Of a stretch of 26,843 nucleotides of DNA, positions 17,172-26,193 are shown one piece after another. The position numbers and the translations under genes are program-made. The number at the start of each line of letters is the position of its first letter. Position 1 is the stretch's first letter. The stretch covers positions 1 to 26,843 of the forward strand of contig JAFTYS010000015.1 in assembly GCA_017461285.1 (NCBI GenBank). The letters are read 5' to 3'. The stretch comes from Bacteroidales bacterium. GTDB taxonomy: Bacteria > Bacteroidota > Bacteroidia > Bacteroidales > UBA932. The notes below the pieces were generated by a model. It made no database searches, had not been told where the DNA came from, and saw only the letters and a program-made list of their open reading frames with translations.

Positions 17172-18824
17172 TTATTTCCACTCAGGATACTGTTCGACAG
17201 CGGCATTGTTGTTAAGCTCGCTGGTCGGCATTGGGAAACGGTAAAGTTTCGGTGAGAAGTTTCTGTCCTGATCGTCGACTGAAACATATGTATACTTGAA
17301 TCCGTCAGCATATCTCTCGATCTTGAGACCATGCTGCTGATATCCGGTAAGTCCCTCAGGATACTGCTCTGCAGCAACTTCCCAACGACGGAGATCCCAG
17401 TACCAGAGTCCTTCGAACGCGAATTCAACCTTGCGCTCCTGACGTATTGCTGCCCAAAGATTGTCGCCTGCCTTATCAGTATATGGGAGGCCGACACGTG
17501 CGCGGATCGCCTTCACTGCTGCATTTGCACCTGCTGCGTCATTTGTATGGTAGCAAGCCTCTGCCTTGTTAAGAAGAACCTCCGCATAACGAAGTATTGT
17601 AACAGGCATGTCGCTTCCTACAAGGCTTGTATTGGTCTCGTCAGCAAGCTTCTTCAGGTAGTATCCTGTAGTAGTCTTTCCCTTAGGCTCGCGCTCGGTC
17701 TTCCATGAAGCCCATCCGTCAATACCATTGATATATGGTTCGATGGTACGGCCCTTCCACTCTGCACCGTTGTAAAGCACGGTTGCATGGAAACGAGGCT
17801 CAAGGTCAGCATACGGAGGATTAGCGGTAGTACCCTCTGTGTTATGCCACTCTGACCAGTCAGGGAATCCACCTGTTGCGAGCTCATATGACTCTACCAT
17901 TTCCTGAGTAGGAGTACCATATCCACCACCAGTCTGATCTATAAGGTTGTAGTCACCTGCTGGAGTATAGTAGAAATCAAGGCTGTGAGTTACACCGTCA
18001 GCATAGCTGAATGTATACTGGAGGATGGCCTCATCGTTTCCTTCGTTGATAGGCTGCTTTACAGCATCCTCATAGCTTGCCTCAAGCACATAGCCAAGCT
18101 TCTCGACTTCGTTGGCTGCAGCAATAACGGCATCGTAACGCTTTGCATAAAGCATCGCACGTGTTGTAAACGCATAAGCCATTCCCTTGTCAAGACGGCC
18201 TTTGGCTGCCGCTTTTTCAGGAAGGTTCTCGGCTGCGAACTTAAGATCAGCCTGCACAAGATCCCATCCTTCCTTCTCGGTGCTGTATGCCTTGTCCTTG
18301 GTATATGCAGCCATGTCCTCATCATAGAGTATCACATCCTTGTAACGCTTGATGAGATCGAAATACATGTTTGCACGGAGGAAACGAAGCTCCGCCTCGA
18401 GGCGTACCTTATCTTCGTCGCTCATCTGGCCGTAAGCCTTGAGGCTATAGAGTGCCTGGTTTGTCTTACGTATTGCTGTGTACATGGTGCCCCAGAATCC
18501 CATATAGACATCCACGTAACCTGCTGTGATCACTGTTCCGCCATATGACATCTCACTTGGAATATAGCACATGGCGTTATAGTTATACGAGCCATACTTG
18601 AGCATATCGGTAAGAGACTCTGTAAGTCCGAGAGAACTCTGTCCGTTCACGATATCGATCAGATAGCTGTAGAGATAGTTGACATTATACTCGGCAGCCT
18701 CTGTAGTCTCCCAGATTGTCTTATCTGAGACCCTGTCAGTCGGAGTCATGTCCAGAAACTCTGTACAAGCAGAGAAGCAGAAGACAGATCCGGCAACAAA
18801 CAATCCTGCTAATATCTTTTTCAT
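17172..18824 (-). CDS. susD-like: SusD/RagB-family outer-membrane glycan-binding lipoprotein
   Basis: A 550-residue lipoprotein: signal MKKILAGLFVAGSVFC ending FSAC at Cys20, followed by the usual TEFLDMTPTDRVSDKTIW start of SusD proteins. TPR-like helices are recognisable (TAIRKTNQALYSL, VRLEAELRFLRANMYFDLIKRY). The C-terminal SusD signature is present (PVTILRYAEVLLNKAEACYH, AVKAIRARVGLPY, AIRQERKVEFAFEGLWYWDLRRW). It caps the SusC barrel and delivers oligosaccharide. The gene starts 12 bases after the susC stop, the classic arrangement. Length is in the normal range and nothing appears broken. Confidence 0.97.
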   Translation of the reverse strand: MKKILAGLFVAGSVFCFSACTEFLDMTPTDRVSDKTIWETTEAAEYNVNYLYSYLIDIVNGQSSLGLTESLTDMLKYGSYNYNAMCYIPSEMSYGGTVITAGYVDVYMGFWGTMYTAIRKTNQALYSLKAYGQMSDEDKVRLEAELRFLRANMYFDLIKRYKDVILYDEDMAAYTKDKAYSTEKEGWDLVQADLKFAAENLPEKAAAKGRLDKGMAYAFTTRAMLYAKRYDAVIAAANEVEKLGYVLEASYEDAVKQPINEGNDEAILQYTFSYADGVTHSLDFYYTPAGDYNLIDQTGGGYGTPTQEMVESYELATGGFPDWSEWHNTEGTTANPPYADLEPRFHATVLYNGAEWKGRTIEPYINGIDGWASWKTEREPKGKTTTGYYLKKLADETNTSLVGSDMPVTILRYAEVLLNKAEACYHTNDAAGANAAVKAIRARVGLPYTDKAGDNLWAAIRQERKVEFAFEGLWYWDLRRWEVAAEQYPEGLTGYQQHGLKIERYADGFKYTYVSVDDQDRNFSPKLYRFPMPTSELNNNAAVEQYPEWK

Positions 18825-18836
18825 ATAGTATTATCT

Positions 18837-21800
18837 TTAGAATGTTAATGTAAGACCACCCATAACGAGACGCTGCTGCGGATAGTAACCGTTGTTCACT
18901 CCTGGAGACTCAGGGTCGATACCTGCAGGAAGTCCGTCAATTGTAAAGAGGTTCTGTCCCTCGACAAAGATACGAAGAGCCTCGACATTGATCTTGCTCA
19001 TCCATTTCTTAGGGAATGTATATCCAAGCTGAGTAGACTTGAGACGTACATACTTACCGTCTCTCCACCAGAATGTAGATGCAAGGCCGTTGTCACCGCC
19101 GTGTCCTGTACCTCCGAGGGTCAGACGTGGGAATGTACCGTCAGGATTGTCGATGCTCCATGCATTCTCGACGAGGAAGAGAGGAGAGTTACCGCCTTCC
19201 TTGAAAGTCTGCGTCCAGATTGTATTGTCATCATATCCGTTATAGTATGTACCTGTAAGAGATACATCGAAGAGGGCACCACCTGTGAACTGCGCATTGA
19301 AATCGATACCGTTCCACTCGAAGTTCAGGTTGAGACCGAATGTAAGCTCAGGACGGTTAGAGCGTCCGAAGAATCCACGGTCATCCCAGTTGATCTTGCC
19401 GTCACCATTGATATCCTTATACTTGATATCACCTACGTTAGGACGGGTACCGTACCATGCAGAATTGTCGATTTCCTCTTCTGAACGATAGAGGCCTTCA
19501 GCCACCCAACCTGCAAGTGATCCGTAAGTCGTACCGACATACTTTCTCCACTCCACTGTATTAGGGTCATCCTGATGTTTCAGCCAACGTGTCTTTGAGT
19601 ATGTTACAGTACCGCTTACGCCATAGTAGAAAGGCTTTCCGCCTGCCATGAAGCTGTTGCGGTGAGAAACCATGATATCAATACCCTTGTTGTCGATTTC
19701 ATCATGGTTGAGCCAAGTAGGATAATATCCACCCATTGACGAAGGATAGCCGCCGCCGTTTACAGTAAGGATATCGTATGTCCAGTTATAGAATGCATCG
19801 ACTTCAACAGCCAGCATGTCATCCCACATATTGAGGTCCATACCGACGTTATATGAAAGTGTCTTTTCCCATGTCAGGTCAGGGTTGGCCAGACCTGAGT
19901 CTGCATATCCTACATTGACAGTATTTCCGTTAGGTGATGGATAAATGACCTTACCGCCCCACTGGCCATAGTTGTTGAGGTACATGTAAGGGCTTACACC
20001 ATTATTACCGAGAAGACCGACAGAAGCACGAAGCTTGAGGTCCTTGACTGCTGTCGCACTAGCCATGAAGTCCTCATTTGAGATTCTCCATGCTACCGAT
20101 CCTGAAGGGAAGAATCCCCAACGTGTGGTACGCATTCCTGCAAAGAGGTAAGAACCGTCATATCTACCGGTGAACTCTGCAAGATACTTCTCGTCATAGT
20201 TGTAACGAGCACGGAACACATAACCTGCAGAACGTGAAGCATCGCTCCAGCCGCCGATAGGGTCGGTGGTAGGTATTGCATATCCAAGTTCAGGAAGGCT
20301 TGCGAACGGAAGATTCTTTCCGTATGAAGAAAGACCGTTGCTCTTATAATCACGTACTTCGAGGAGGGCAAGGAGTTCAAGAGCATTCTTTCCGAATGTG
20401 TTTGCATAAGAGATGCTTCCCTGACCTACGAGAGAGTGGTAATTTGTCTGGCCCTCGCCGATCTTCACACCGTCTTCTGCAGTTGAAGGGTCTGTACCCA
20501 TGTTCCACTGCCATGCGCCTGTATCTGCACTTCTAGAGCTCCAGATAACCTTATATGGTGTGTCAAGGTTCTTGTTGTAACCTGTGCTGTAGTTGTATGA
20601 ACCGCTGGCCTTAACCTGAAGACCCTTCACCCATGGAATGTTCCATGCAAGAGAGAAGTTTGCAGTAGCATCAAAACCGCGGGACTGCTTGTATCCTGAA
20701 TCATACAGCGCAGCAAGAGGGCTGTATGGATATGACTGGTTGTTAGCCTGTACACCTGTATAATATCCTTCGTACTTTTCTGGAAGGTATGGATGCATAC
20801 CGATTACCTGACGGGCAATCGAGAACCAGCCGACCTCACCAAGGTAAGAGTTACCGTCTGTACCACCAGATGCGAAACGAGGAGTGCTGCGACGTGTCAC
20901 AACGCCCGAGAGACCTGCATTGAAGACAAGATTGTCAGTGATGTTAGTCTCGACATTGGCACGTACATTATAGCGCTTGTAATTGTAATTCTCGATATTA
21001 CCATTCTGTCCGAGGAAACCTGCAGATACGAAGTAACGGGTCTTTTCATCACCACCCTGTACTGTGACGTTATGCTTCTGTGTAAAACCTGTTCCGAAAA
21101 CTCTGTCTACATAGTCCACATTATCCCATCCGTCAGTAGGATCGCCATTCTGCATTGCTGCAATGTTCTCCTGTGTGAAGTATGGCTTATATGCGCTTCT
21201 GTCAGCGATTGTTCCGTTTGCAAGCTGGTCCATCATCTGAGCCATGTTGTACCAGTATGCAAACTGAGGTCCGTTCATGAAGTCAGGGAAATTGGCATTC
21301 ATTGATGCACCAAGAGATGCATTATATGAAATCTTTGTCTTACCCTTGTCACCCTTCTTTGTTGTGAGGATCATCACACCGCCGGCACCCTCGAGACCAT
21401 AGACTGCAGCTGCCGCAGCGTCCTTGAGGACAGATATGCTCTCGATGTCGGAAGGATCGATGTCATTTATATTGTCAACAGGGAATCCGTCAACCACATA
21501 GGCAACATTGAACAAAGATCCACGTATCTTAAGAGAGGCCTGGTCCAGACCTGGCTCACCAGACTCCTGAACTGAAGACACACCGGTAAGACGACCTGCA
21601 ATCAGCTGAGATACATTTGTTGAAGGAGCCTTGAGAAGCTCTTCACCCTTCATTGCAGAAACGGCACTTGTCATCGAAGACTTCTTCTGTGTACCGTAAC
21701 CTACCACGATGGTCTCCTCCAGGAATGTAGTATCTTCCTTAAGGACAACATTAAGCGATGTGAGCGAACCGTCGCACTCGAAAGACTGTGAAGCCATACC

Positions 21801-22058
21801 GAGGCATACGAATTCAAGCACATCACCTTTCTTTACAGAAATGTTGTAATTTCCGTCAAAATCCGTCACAGTACCATTTGAAGTACCGCTGACAAGAACA
21901 GTGACACCGATGAGCGGCTGGCCGTCAGCATCGGTCACCCTTCCTTTGACTGTAGGCTGTGCAAACAGTGCTGTTCCTCCTATAAGGAAAAACGCAGCAA
22001 CCGATACGGCAACCTTTGATGCAAAGGAAGTGATCAGATTCTTGAAAATCGTTTTCAT
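18837..22058 (-). CDS. susC-like: SusC/RagA-family TonB-dependent outer-membrane transporter
   Basis: A 1073-residue outer-membrane importer. Residues 1-33 are the signal peptide (ending TALFAQ). A carboxypeptidase-D-like regulatory domain at about 36-107 starts VKGRVTDADGQPLIGVTV. The TonB-box region EETIVVGYGTQKKSS lies at 114-128. The plug covers about 129-235 with LKIRG, AYVVDGFPV, DIESISVLKDAAAAAVYG and GGVMILTTKKG. The rest is a 22-strand-type barrel ending in QQRLVMGGLTLTF with the C-terminal aromatic. It imports oligosaccharide with SusD using TonB energy. The gene follows the GHL10-like gene by 32 bases with no visible promoter, so it is probably co-transcribed from the promoter at 23450-23479. 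No STN domain is present, so sigma/anti-sigma signalling through it is unlikely. Confidence 0.98.
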   Translation of the reverse strand: MKTIFKNLITSFASKVAVSVAAFFLIGGTALFAQPTVKGRVTDADGQPLIGVTVLVSGTSNGTVTDFDGNYNISVKKGDVLEFVCLGMASQSFECDGSLTSLNVVLKEDTTFLEETIVVGYGTQKKSSMTSAVSAMKGEELLKAPSTNVSQLIAGRLTGVSSVQESGEPGLDQASLKIRGSLFNVAYVVDGFPVDNINDIDPSDIESISVLKDAAAAAVYGLEGAGGVMILTTKKGDKGKTKISYNASLGASMNANFPDFMNGPQFAYWYNMAQMMDQLANGTIADRSAYKPYFTQENIAAMQNGDPTDGWDNVDYVDRVFGTGFTQKHNVTVQGGDEKTRYFVSAGFLGQNGNIENYNYKRYNVRANVETNITDNLVFNAGLSGVVTRRSTPRFASGGTDGNSYLGEVGWFSIARQVIGMHPYLPEKYEGYYTGVQANNQSYPYSPLAALYDSGYKQSRGFDATANFSLAWNIPWVKGLQVKASGSYNYSTGYNKNLDTPYKVIWSSRSADTGAWQWNMGTDPSTAEDGVKIGEGQTNYHSLVGQGSISYANTFGKNALELLALLEVRDYKSNGLSSYGKNLPFASLPELGYAIPTTDPIGGWSDASRSAGYVFRARYNYDEKYLAEFTGRYDGSYLFAGMRTTRWGFFPSGSVAWRISNEDFMASATAVKDLKLRASVGLLGNNGVSPYMYLNNYGQWGGKVIYPSPNGNTVNVGYADSGLANPDLTWEKTLSYNVGMDLNMWDDMLAVEVDAFYNWTYDILTVNGGGYPSSMGGYYPTWLNHDEIDNKGIDIMVSHRNSFMAGGKPFYYGVSGTVTYSKTRWLKHQDDPNTVEWRKYVGTTYGSLAGWVAEGLYRSEEEIDNSAWYGTRPNVGDIKYKDINGDGKINWDDRGFFGRSNRPELTFGLNLNFEWNGIDFNAQFTGGALFDVSLTGTYYNGYDDNTIWTQTFKEGGNSPLFLVENAWSIDNPDGTFPRLTLGGTGHGGDNGLASTFWWRDGKYVRLKSTQLGYTFPKKWMSKINVEALRIFVEGQNLFTIDGLPAGIDPESPGVNNGYYPQQRLVMGGLTLTF

Positions 22059-22090
22059 TGAAAATCGGGTTAGTTTATAATATAATAGTA

Positions 22091-23419
22091 TTAATTTTCA
22101 GCATTCTTCATGGCCTGCTCAAGCTCATCCCAGAGCTTGTGCTTGTTGAGGTGGACGATGTCGAAGATCATCACGCCGTCAGTGCTCTTGAGCGCCTGTG
22201 TCACAGCAGGACCGAACGGAGTGAAGTCTCCGAGGTACTGCTCCACATAGATGGATCCGATCACAGGGACAACTCCCTTTGTGATCTCCTTGGCGATCTC
22301 TGCACCGCCTTCAACACTGTAGCAGTATGTGAGGCTGTTGTCCATGCCGGCTTCGCTGCGCTGGCCGACAACGCCTGTCGCCTTGTCCACGTCATCCTTG
22401 GTGATGAGGGTATAATAAAGACCTGTCATATAGACGTCGAGCATCTCGGCATAACCTGTCTTATGGTAGTCTTCAGTAGCCCATGACTGGTATTCAGGCA
22501 CCTGATATGGATCATAGTCCTTGCTTGCCCAGTTCACTCCGAGCTGCCAGTAGGTAGGATACCATGCACCTGTGTAGTCGCCGATGATGAGGTCAGGATT
22601 GATCTCCTTGAGAGCCTCATGTGCCTTTACCACGAAGTCGTGGATAACGGTCGCACGCCACTCAACCCACTTCTTTCCATATTTTCCAGGCACCCAGCTG
22701 TCTCTGAGCTTTCCGTTCTCGTCGTACCAGCTGAGGATGTCTTCAGGGAAGTTCTCTACTGTCACGCCTGCATACTCCTCGAACTGCTTCTTCGAGAGCT
22801 CGCTGAAGTCTGCGGTGATTCCGTCATAACGCACACGGTCGAAGATAAGTCCGTCGACTTCAGGATATTTGCGCGCGAACTCCTTCAGGATCTCGATCTG
22901 GTACTCCTGTACCTCAGGATTTGAAGGGTTCATCATGCAGTTGTAGTTAGACTTGATCTCCGAGATAGGAGTAAGCTTACCGTTGTGGTAGCATATCGAC
23001 TGCCATGCCGCCTTGTCCATATAGACGACTCCGCGGTCGAAATAGTTGTGTCCGCCGGCAAACACGTTGAGTGAGCCGAAGACCTTCATGCCCATTTCGT
23101 GTCCGTACTCGATGAAGTATCCGAGCATGTCGTAGTCACGTGGCCTCTCCACGCCTTCCCAATCGCCCATGTACGGAGCGATCTCGCTGTCGTAGAGAAC
23201 CTCACCCATGATCGACTTCACATCGACTACTACATTTCCGAATCCGAGGTCCTTGCATTTTGCAAGATAGAACTGGATCGAGTCAGGATGCGAAAGGGTC
23301 GCATAGTTTGCCTCGCAGTCGAACCACATGTAATTGTGGTTCTCTGCAACATTCTTATCCGCTGAGTTACAGGAGATTACTGCAAGAGCGGCAATGATTG
23401 TGGTCAGTATAAGTCGCAT
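22091..23419 (-). CDS. GHL10-like TIM-barrel lipoprotein, copy A (first gene of the core operon)
   Basis: A 442-residue lipoprotein with signal MRLILTTIIA... ending AVISC at Cys17. The frame is open to an ATG at 23482, but that start adds a poor hydrophobic prefix and would lie upstream of the expected transcription start, so 23419 is preferred. The core shows YMWFDCEANY, VVVDVKSIMGEVLYDS at 63-78, LIFDRVRYDG at 191-200 with Asp194 at a strand end, a WRATVIHDFV helix, GDYTGAWYP, and DGVMIFDIVHL near the end. These blocks match the GHL10/alpha-amylase-like family and the second copy at 14058-15446. It is likely a glycosidase acting at the cell surface or in the periplasm. A GH-like gene heading the operon before susC is less usual than one after susD. 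Confidence 0.8.
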   Translation of the reverse strand: MRLILTTIIAALAVISCNSADKNVAENHNYMWFDCEANYATLSHPDSIQFYLAKCKDLGFGNVVVDVKSIMGEVLYDSEIAPYMGDWEGVERPRDYDMLGYFIEYGHEMGMKVFGSLNVFAGGHNYFDRGVVYMDKAAWQSICYHNGKLTPISEIKSNYNCMMNPSNPEVQEYQIEILKEFARKYPEVDGLIFDRVRYDGITADFSELSKKQFEEYAGVTVENFPEDILSWYDENGKLRDSWVPGKYGKKWVEWRATVIHDFVVKAHEALKEINPDLIIGDYTGAWYPTYWQLGVNWASKDYDPYQVPEYQSWATEDYHKTGYAEMLDVYMTGLYYTLITKDDVDKATGVVGQRSEAGMDNSLTYCYSVEGGAEIAKEITKGVVPVIGSIYVEQYLGDFTPFGPAVTQALKSTDGVMIFDIVHLNKHKLWDELEQAMKNAEN

Positions 23420-23449
23420 TTCTATACAATATAGGTTATAATAATCATG

Positions 23450-23479
23450 CAAAAATATTAAGAATTTTATAAAAATCAA
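23450..23479 (-). promoter_or_regulatory. promoter of the core PUL operon
   Basis: The minus strand reads TATTTTTG (23457 to 23450), an exact TAnnTTTG match. TTG (23479 to 23477) lies 19 bases upstream, matching the core of the -33 element. Transcription would start near 23443, giving a leader of about 24 bases to the ATG at 23419. Confidence 0.6.
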
Positions 23480-23629
23480 CAACTTTTTACATAATTAATA
23501 AAAATATTTAATAATTCCTTATTTATTTTTAAACACCGAAAGAAAGCCGGTATGGCATATGTCACGGTCCATGACCTGAGTTAATACTTATATATTTATC
23601 GAATAATCGGTATATTTTAGAAATTTAAG

Positions 23630-23637
23630 TATATTTG
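23630..23637 (+). promoter_or_regulatory. -7 promoter box for the DUF4434-transporter-ROK operon
   Basis: TATATTTG matches TAnnTTTG exactly, 37 bases before the ATG at 23675. A clear -33 element was not found. The 255-base AT-rich gap 23420-23674 therefore holds two divergent promoters about 170 bases apart; the intervening stretch, including the less AT-rich part at 23540-23580, shows no ORF and no strong inverted repeat. Confidence 0.6.
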
Positions 23638-23674
23638 TACGTTTTTCTTAAAAATAATTAATAACTCTATACTT

Positions 23675-24757
23675 ATGGCAGACCGCAGAGATTTTCTCAA
23701 GACCATGGCAATCGGAGGAGCATCAGCCCTCGTAGCCCCGTCGCTCTTATCATCATGCTCCGCTGATGCCGGAACAGCAGCCGGCATATCTGAAGGCGGA
23801 CTTATCGTCCCTAAGGACAACGGACTCCGCATCACAGGAACCTTCCTCGACGAGATTTCACACGACATCCCGCACCAGAACTGGGGCGAAAAGGAATGGG
23901 ACCAGGACTTCGCATACATGAAGGCCATCGGAATCGACACAGTCATCGACATCCGCTGCGGTTACCGCAAGTTCATAACCTATCCATCCCCATACCTCCT
24001 GAAGAAGGGCTGCTACATGCCTTCTGTCGACCTCATCGACATGTTCTGCCGTCTGGCACAGAAGCATGGAATGAAGTTCTACCTCGGTCTATATGACTCA
24101 GGCGTATACTGGGACACCAAGGACATGAGCCACGAGATCGAAGACAACAAGTTCGTCATCGACGAGGTGTGGAAGATGTACGGAGAGAAGTACGACAGCT
24201 TCGGAGGATGGTACCTCAGCACGGAAATCAGCCGTGACACAATCGGTGCAGTGGACGCATTCCACGCAATGGGAGCGCAGTGCAAGGAAGTATCAGGCGG
24301 AATGCCGGTATTCATCTCGCCATGGATCGACGGCAAGAAGGCCGTAAGCGCGGCCGGAGCAGCCCTGACGAAGGAAGACGCAGTATCTATCGAAGCACAT
24401 GAAAGGGAATGGAGCCAGATATTCTCCGGCATCCATGATGTAGTCGACGCAGTCGCATTCCAGGACGGACACATCGACTACGACGAGCTCGACGCATTCT
24501 TCAGCGTGAACAAGAAGATGGCGGACAAATACGGCATGCAGTGCTGGACCAACGCCGAGACCTTCGACCGCGACATGCCTATCAAGTTCCTCCCGATCAA
24601 GTTCGACAAGCTCCGCCTCAAGCTGGAGGCTGCCAAGAGATGCGGATACGACAAGGCCATCACCTTCGAATTCCCGCACTTCCTCAGCCCTCAGTCTGTA
24701 TACGGCGCAGCCGGCAATCTATATAATAGGTATAAGGAATATTTCAATATCAAATAA
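23675..24757 (+). CDS. DUF4434-type TIM-barrel protein with Tat-type lipoprotein signal
   Basis: A 360-residue exported protein. Its N-terminus carries a twin-arginine motif RRDFLK at 4-9, a hydrophobic stretch and a lipobox LSSC with Cys28, so it is predicted to be folded in the cytoplasm, exported by Tat and then lipidated. The mature domain shares FLDEIS-DIPHQNWG, YLSTEISR, AFQDGHIDY, ADKYGMQCW, FDRDMPIKFLPIK and AITFEFPHF with the gene at 8599-9642. Conserved acids at likely barrel strand ends are Glu184, Asp264, Glu295 and Glu332. The fold and neighbours suggest a glycosidase; the substrate is unknown. It is the first gene of the divergent operon; a palindromic repeat lies between it and the transporter gene. 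Confidence 0.83.
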   Translation: MADRRDFLKTMAIGGASALVAPSLLSSCSADAGTAAGISEGGLIVPKDNGLRITGTFLDEISHDIPHQNWGEKEWDQDFAYMKAIGIDTVIDIRCGYRKFITYPSPYLLKKGCYMPSVDLIDMFCRLAQKHGMKFYLGLYDSGVYWDTKDMSHEIEDNKFVIDEVWKMYGEKYDSFGGWYLSTEISRDTIGAVDAFHAMGAQCKEVSGGMPVFISPWIDGKKAVSAAGAALTKEDAVSIEAHEREWSQIFSGIHDVVDAVAFQDGHIDYDELDAFFSVNKKMADKYGMQCWTNAETFDRDMPIKFLPIKFDKLRLKLEAAKRCGYDKAITFEFPHFLSPQSVYGAAGNLYNRYKEYFNIK

Positions 24758-24762
24758 TGGAG

Positions 24763-24783
24763 ATTGCCGGTCAAGCCGGCAAT
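24763..24783. repeat. short palindromic repeat (REP-like) between the DUF4434 and transporter genes
   Basis: ATTGCCGG and CCGGCAAT form an 8-bp perfect inverted repeat around TCAAG. Read on the minus strand the element and its flanks would translate as RHCRLDRQSP, a phrase I recall from dispersed palindromic repeats in many bacterial genomes. It ends 8 bases before the transporter ATG at 24792 and has no T-tract, so it is not a standard terminator; an RNA hairpin here could limit ribosome access or mark an mRNA processing point. Confidence 0.7.
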
Positions 24784-24791
24784 GACGTCTT

Positions 24792-26177
24792 ATGAAAAAT
24801 ACAATCGGATATGTGATCTTCATGGCGGTAGTTGCTGCCATCGGAGGAATATTGTTCGGATATGACACGGCTGTCATTTCAGGAACGACTTCAATCGTAA
24901 AGAACCAGTTCCAGCTTACAGACATGATGGAAGGCTGGTATGTAGGATGCGCGCTCATCGGCTCGATCGCCGGAGTGCTCGTGGCAGGATCGCTCAGCGA
25001 CTACCTCGGCCGCAAGCTGACAATGCTCATTTCAGCCGCACTCTTCAGCATCTCGGCAATCGGATGCGCAGTCTGCGGAAGCTTTGACAGCCTCGTTGCA
25101 TTCCGCATCATCGGCGGAGTCGGCATCGGTATCGTATCTATCGTTTCACCTATATATATATCAGAGGTATCGCCGGCAAAGATCCGCGGAACACTCGTAT
25201 CGCTTTATCAGCTTGCAGTAACCATCGGATTCCTCCTCGCATACCTGATGAACTGGGTGATCGATTCGAACGGAAGCCTTTCTGTTGCAGGCAATCTTTG
25301 GACAAACATGTGGAACTGCGAGATGTGGCGCGGAATGCTCGGAAGCGAGACTCTCCCTGCCCTCCTATTCTTCTCCATCATATTCTTCATTCCTGAGAGT
25401 CCCAAGTGGCTGATCGTGAACGGAAAGCTTGACAAGGCATCCCGCGTCCTCAACAAGATCTACGCTACTTCGGACGAAGTTCAGGAAGAGATCAAGATTA
25501 CCCGCGAGTCTCTTCAGGGAGAGGACAAGGGCAAATGGTCTGACCTTCTCAAGCCGGGTATCCTTCTGGCTGTCCTCGCAGGTAGCGCCATCGCGATCCT
25601 CGGACAGTTCATGGGAGTCAATGCAGTCCTCTACTACGGTCCTAAGATCTTCTCCGAGGCAGGTTTCGACAACCCGATGTTCTCTACCGTGCTCGTAGGA
25701 GTAGTCAACATGGTGACAACTATCCTCGCTGTCTTCATCATCGACCGCGTAGGACGCAAGCAGCTCATCTACTGGGGAGTAAGCGGCATGATCATCTGCC
25801 TTCTCGCAATCGGAATCTACTTCGCATGGGGAACCGCTCTCGGCCTGGGCAATGCATTCATGCTCACATTCTTCCTCGGATATGTGTTCTGCTGCGCGAT
25901 ATCGATCTCTGCGATAGTATTCGTCCTCCTTTCGGAGATGTACCCTAACAGCGTGCGCGGACGCGCCATGTCAATCGCCGGCTTCGCCCTCTGGATCGGA
26001 ACATACCTCATCGGCCAGCTGACCCCTGTACTCCTCGGATGGAGCCAGGCAGGAACATTCTTCCTCTTCGCAGTGATGTGCGTTCCTTACATGCTCATCA
26101 TGTGGAAGGTAATTCCTGAAACGACAGGAAAGACCCTCGAAGAGATCGAGGCATACTGGACCAGCAGAAAGAAATAG
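24792..26177 (+). CDS. MFS sugar:H+ symporter (sugar porter family, XylE-like)
   Basis: A 461-residue inner-membrane transporter with 12 predicted helices. Sugar porter signatures are clear: GGILFGYDTAVISG at 18-31, DYLGRK at 70-75, the helix-4 block YISEVSPAKIRG at 122-133, PESPKWL at 201-207, GQFMGVNAVLYYGP at 271-284, DRVGRK at 318-323, and PETTGKTLEEIE near the C-terminus. An insertion at about 155-175 resembles that of XylE and related bacterial symporters. It should bring a monosaccharide into the cytoplasm using the proton gradient. It is not a NanT-type sialate transporter. The gene follows the DUF4434 gene by 34 bases, containing the palindromic repeat, and precedes the ROK gene by 16 bases, forming one operon. 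Confidence 0.95.
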   Translation: MKNTIGYVIFMAVVAAIGGILFGYDTAVISGTTSIVKNQFQLTDMMEGWYVGCALIGSIAGVLVAGSLSDYLGRKLTMLISAALFSISAIGCAVCGSFDSLVAFRIIGGVGIGIVSIVSPIYISEVSPAKIRGTLVSLYQLAVTIGFLLAYLMNWVIDSNGSLSVAGNLWTNMWNCEMWRGMLGSETLPALLFFSIIFFIPESPKWLIVNGKLDKASRVLNKIYATSDEVQEEIKITRESLQGEDKGKWSDLLKPGILLAVLAGSAIAILGQFMGVNAVLYYGPKIFSEAGFDNPMFSTVLVGVVNMVTTILAVFIIDRVGRKQLIYWGVSGMIICLLAIGIYFAWGTALGLGNAFMLTFFLGYVFCCAISISAIVFVLLSEMYPNSVRGRAMSIAGFALWIGTYLIGQLTPVLLGWSQAGTFFLFAVMCVPYMLIMWKVIPETTGKTLEEIEAYWTSRKK

Positions 26178-26193
26178 ACTATCAAAAGGCCTA

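Noticed and set aside
23493..23516. Weak inverted repeat (AATTA...TAATT) between the divergent promoters as a ROK operator
   Set aside because: Only 5-bp arms in very AT-rich DNA; expected by chance.
24792..26177. NanT-like sialic acid transporter, giving a nan operon together with the epimerase and ROK genes
   Set aside because: The transporter has sugar porter signatures of the XylE type, and no neuraminate lyase or sialidase is present.
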